Below, piece after piece: positions 62,015-64,000 of a stretch of DNA of 64,000 nt. Location: assembly GCF_000024405.1 (NCBI RefSeq), contig NC_013517.1:2294001-2358000 (forward strand). The letters are read 5' to 3'. A program made the translations under genes and the position numbers. The notes under the pieces were generated by a model that was not told the DNA's origin, did not search any database, and saw only the letters and a list, made by a program, of their open reading frames with translations. Positions within the stretch are counted from its first letter, which is position 1, and every line of letters begins with the position of its first letter. Source of the stretch: Sebaldella termitidis ATCC 33386 (GTDB taxonomy: Bacteria > Fusobacteriota > Fusobacteriia > Fusobacteriales > Leptotrichiaceae).

Positions 62015-62058
62015 TAAAAAATGACCACGAAATTTCGATTTTAAGGTTATTTTTTATT
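62015..62058. repeat. TGACC/GGTCA inverted repeat, copy 7
   Basis: AAAAAATGACCACGAAATTTCGATTTTAAGGTTATTTTTT. It overlaps the end of the 114-aa gene and acts as its terminator. Confidence 0.6.
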
Positions 62059-62185
62059 TTTCTATATACTATTCTTCTGATGTTTAGTAATCTGTTCCTC
62101 TGGTTTAAGCATCTTACCTGTACTTTTTCTGATAGTTTTGCTATAATTTCCTTACTATATGTGTGAATTGAAAGGAATGATTAAT

Positions 62186-62650
62186 ATGAAATTTATACTT
62201 CCTATTATTGTTGTAAAAGATATTCAAAAATCAAAGAAATTTTATGAAGAGGTTCTTAGACAAAACATCACTTTAGATTTAGGTTCTAACATAACTTTTA
62301 GTGATAAATTTGCTATTCAAGCTGATTATGCTGATTTAGTCGATGCAGATAATTTCCATATTTCTTTTAATTCTAATGATCATGAGCTTTATTTTGAAGA
62401 AAATGACTTTGACGAGCTTCTAAAACATTTGGAAAAATTTTCTGATATTCATTTTATTCATAAAACGAAAACATATCCTTGGCTTCAAAGAGTTATACGT
62501 TTTTATGATCCGGATTTTCATATTATTGAAATTGGAGAAAGTATGGATACTATTTTTAAAAATCTCTATAATCTTGGAATGACTATTGATGAAATATCTG
62601 AAAAAACTTGTCATCCTATTGAATATATAAAAAAATCTTTAGATTTATAA
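62186..62650 (+). CDS. Glyoxalase/bleomycin-resistance (VOC) family protein
   Basis: A 154-residue VOC protein with ILPIIVVKDIQKSKKFYEEV at the start and FYDPDFHIIEIGESM as the second metal-ligand half. The C-terminal 30 residues (NLGMTIDEISEKTCHPIEYI) are an extension typical of a VOC subgroup of small Firmicutes proteins. The ATG at 62186 follows AAAGGA; an ATG nine codons earlier is less well placed. Substrate unknown. Confidence 0.85.
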   Translation: MKFILPIIVVKDIQKSKKFYEEVLRQNITLDLGSNITFSDKFAIQADYADLVDADNFHISFNSNDHELYFEENDFDELLKHLEKFSDIHFIHKTKTYPWLQRVIRFYDPDFHIIEIGESMDTIFKNLYNLGMTIDEISEKTCHPIEYIKKSLDL

Positions 62651-62655
62651 AGCTA

Positions 62656-62695
62656 TAAAAATGACCCAAAATTTTCATTTAAGGTCATTTTTTAT
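62656..62695. repeat. TGACC/GGTCA inverted repeat, copy 8
   Basis: AAAATGACCC...TTTAAGGTCATTTTTT, directly downstream of the VOC gene on the plus strand. Confidence 0.65.
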
Positions 62696-62765
62696 AATTT
62701 TCTGCTAATTCTATATTGTATAAAATTTCCTCCCTGCAGCTTCTGTTATAACTGCATATTAACTT

Positions 62766-63026
62766 TTATATTTCTGTTTCCAGCTCTAAACATCCATGAT
62801 ACACCTCTGAATAGGAGATTTTTAACCTGACCATTTCCTTTTGAAATTCCCTGATATTAATACCTGTATTTATCAATGAATTCCGTAAAATTATTTTTTC
62901 ATCTTCAGAATTTATATTAGAAGCTATTAAATTGCTGTACTCTTTTAAATAGAATAATCCTTCTTTTGCTCTATCCGCCGGAAGATGCTTTTTTATTAAT
63001 TCCTTCACTTCTGCTTCTTTTTCCAT
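62766..63026 (-). CDS. Small helical protein, 86 aa, unknown
   Basis: Fully helical, charged protein (KEAEVKELIKKHLPADRAKE) with no signal peptide. AAGGTGATATT precedes the ATG. I recognise no family. Confidence 0.5.
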   Translation of the reverse strand: MEKEAEVKELIKKHLPADRAKEGLFYLKEYSNLIASNINSEDEKIILRNSLINTGINIREFQKEMVRLKISYSEVYHGCLELETEI

Positions 63027-63155
63027 AAAATATCACCTTTCTTCTATTTACCTTTTGTGCCATTATAACATCTCTGATTTATTTCTTCAATAAATCCTAT
63101 TATATTTAACTAATTTTTTCTGCTCCTGCAAAATAAATTTTTATATTATTTTACA

Positions 63156-63186
63156 TAAAAAGAACCTGATTATTAGACAGGTTCTA
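63156..63186 (-). terminator. Terminator of the 120-aa gene
   Basis: AGAACCTG (63161-63168) pairs with CAGGTTCT (63178-63185), with T5 on the minus strand. Confidence 0.75.
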
Positions 63187-63199
63187 TAAAATTATCATA

Positions 63200-63562
63200 T
63201 TATATCATATATTTTTTTCTAATTTTGTCTTTATTATCGATAAAATCAGTTATTTTTATTTCTGTGATTTCTAGTTTTTCATTTATAGTTTTATAAATGA
63301 CTTTTTCAAGTTTTATCCCTTTTTTCTTATACCAATTTTCTCCGAAAATAATACGTAATTTTAAAATTTTAAAATATTCCTCTACATTAAATTTATCTGC
63401 TTTCTTTTTCTTTTTTTGAAATTTTGAAAGTTTTCCATTAATATCTGAATATATTTTTCTAATTTCCTCAAAATTTCCATCATAAAAAATTGGTTCCAGA
63501 TCATCAAATTTCGAATTTTCAAATATTTTCAATAAATTCAATAATATTTTTTTAGATACCAT
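63200..63562 (-). CDS. Basic helical protein, 120 aa, unknown
   Basis: A 120-residue lysine-rich cytoplasmic protein (LSKFQKKKKKADKFNVEEYF) with a beta-containing C-terminal part (LEKVIYKTINEKLEITEIKI). GGAGGTG is upstream of the ATG. It could be an immunity or nucleic-acid-binding protein; nothing decides this. A short segment related to remnant copy A lies beyond its terminator (63117-63150). Confidence 0.5.
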   Translation of the reverse strand: MVSKKILLNLLKIFENSKFDDLEPIFYDGNFEEIRKIYSDINGKLSKFQKKKKKADKFNVEEYFKILKLRIIFGENWYKKKGIKLEKVIYKTINEKLEITEIKITDFIDNKDKIRKKYMI

Positions 63563-63692
63563 CGCACCTCCTAAAATACAAACTTTTAATTTGGATTATT
63601 TACTGGACAGGTCTGAAATGAATATAGAATTGCTATGTCATGATATGTTATAAATGAACTCTAATATAACATATATTTTTTTATTAGTCAAA

Positions 63693-63740
63693 TAAAAATG
63701 ACCTCGAAATTTCTATTCTAAGGCTATTTTTTTATATTTA
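63693..63740. repeat. TGACC/GGTCA inverted repeat, copy 9
   Basis: AAAAATGACCTCGAAATTTCTATTCTAAGGCTATTTTTTT, downstream of the DKNYY gene at the window end. Confidence 0.6.
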
Positions 63741-63765
63741 GATTCCCATAACCAGCTTTTACAGA

Positions 63766-64000
63766 TTATTTCTTATTTACTATATTTCCGCGGTAATAAT
63801 AGTAATTTTTATCTTCTGCATCATAAATTATTCTATTAATTTCTTTATTGCTTTCATGAGTTATAAAAGTCTGAACATCTATATTATTTAGTCTGGATAA
63901 ATAATAAATTACGGTTTTTCTTTCCTTTATTTGTCCCCGGGGAATATAAATACCATTTTTATCTTTAGAATACAAACCGTTCAATAGCTCAAAACTATTT
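63766..64000 (-). CDS. DKNYY-repeat protein, C-terminal part (5' end outside window)
   Basis: The frame is open to the last base of the window on the minus strand, so the start lies beyond it. The visible 77 residues begin NSFELLNGLYSKDKNGIYIP, a normal DKNYY unit, followed by RLNNIDVQTFITHES and YDAEDKNYYYYRGNIVNKK. It is a fourth member of the array and is followed by copy 9 of the repeat. Confidence 0.75.
   Translation of the reverse strand, partial: NSFELLNGLYSKDKNGIYIPRGQIKERKTVIYYLSRLNNIDVQTFITHESNKEINRIIYDAEDKNYYYYRGNIVNKK

Noticed and set aside
56433-63740. Regularly recurring 40-50 bp repeats that could be mistaken for a CRISPR array.
   Set aside because: Copies are separated by whole genes of different length, the arms are diverged, they occur in both orientations relative to genes, and no cas gene is present. 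They behave as terminators.
1-64000. tRNA, rRNA, insertion sequences and prophage genes.
   Set aside because: No tRNA-like cloverleaf, rRNA stretch, transposase, integrase or phage structural gene was found on reading both strands.

Overview
The window is about 30% G+C, uses AT-rich codons, has dense short operons with AGGAGG-type ribosome binding sites, and ends in an array of DKNYY-repeat proteins. Together with a clostridial-style oxidative TCA branch and a his operon with HisZ plus short HisG, this points to a Fusobacteriota chromosome, most likely Leptotrichiaceae (a Sebaldella-like organism). The assignment is inferred from gene content only; no marker rRNA is present.

Layout. 1-3450: aconitase (cut by the window edge), NAD-isocitrate dehydrogenase and citrate synthase, the route from oxaloacetate to 2-oxoglutarate. 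3.7-14.4 kb: ordinary single genes and small operons (histidine phosphatase behind a MerR-type promoter, YdcF/sirtuin/CNNM-type transporter, DUF523, cupin, acyl-CoA dehydrogenase, MOSC, macrodomain, M20 amidohydrolase). 14.4-18.0 kb: methionine operon (O-acetylhomoserine sulfhydrylase, MetF-type reductase, MetA-type homoserine acetyltransferase). 18.6-27.3 kb: a complete histidine operon hisZ-G-D-C-B-H-A-F-IE-PHP phosphatase. 27.3-28.8 kb: pdxS-pdxT. 28.9-40.9 kb: housekeeping genes (ribF, scpA, murJ, lepA, mscL, a CLC channel, a LysR regulator, an MtfA-like peptidase) with one decayed stretch at 35.1-36.0 kb. 41.3-43.8 kb: a ParA/ParB-like pair with two unknown genes, resembling a plasmid partition locus. 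44.6-56.3 kb: RNA and DNA maintenance genes (rsmB, a CCA-transferase/Nudix fusion, nfo, a PLD-helicase-DUF3427 protein, ppx, rpiB, HIT, a SpoU methyltransferase). 56.4-64 kb: an accessory array of DKNYY proteins, small secreted proteins, GNAT and VOC proteins, separated by nine related terminator-like inverted repeats and several decaying copies of one coding segment.

The strongest discovery candidate is regulatory. The methionine and histidine operons are each preceded by a promoter, a short leader ORF with consecutive codons for the pathway product (three Met plus one Met; three His), and then a set of mutually exclusive hairpins ending in an intrinsic terminator. Both leaders end in Arg-Val-UGA, and the sequence at that stop is segment 1 of the switch. 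The two leaders therefore look like one ribosome-dependent attenuator scaffold adapted to two amino acids. I know of no described leader-peptide attenuator for methionine, although I could not search.

Other points of interest are a perfect 16-bp palindrome at the 3' end of parB (a candidate partition site), the CCA/Nudix fusion, recurrent GACC-N4-GGTC palindromes, and a CLC gene whose open frame runs through its own terminator into a frameshifted acetyltransferase.
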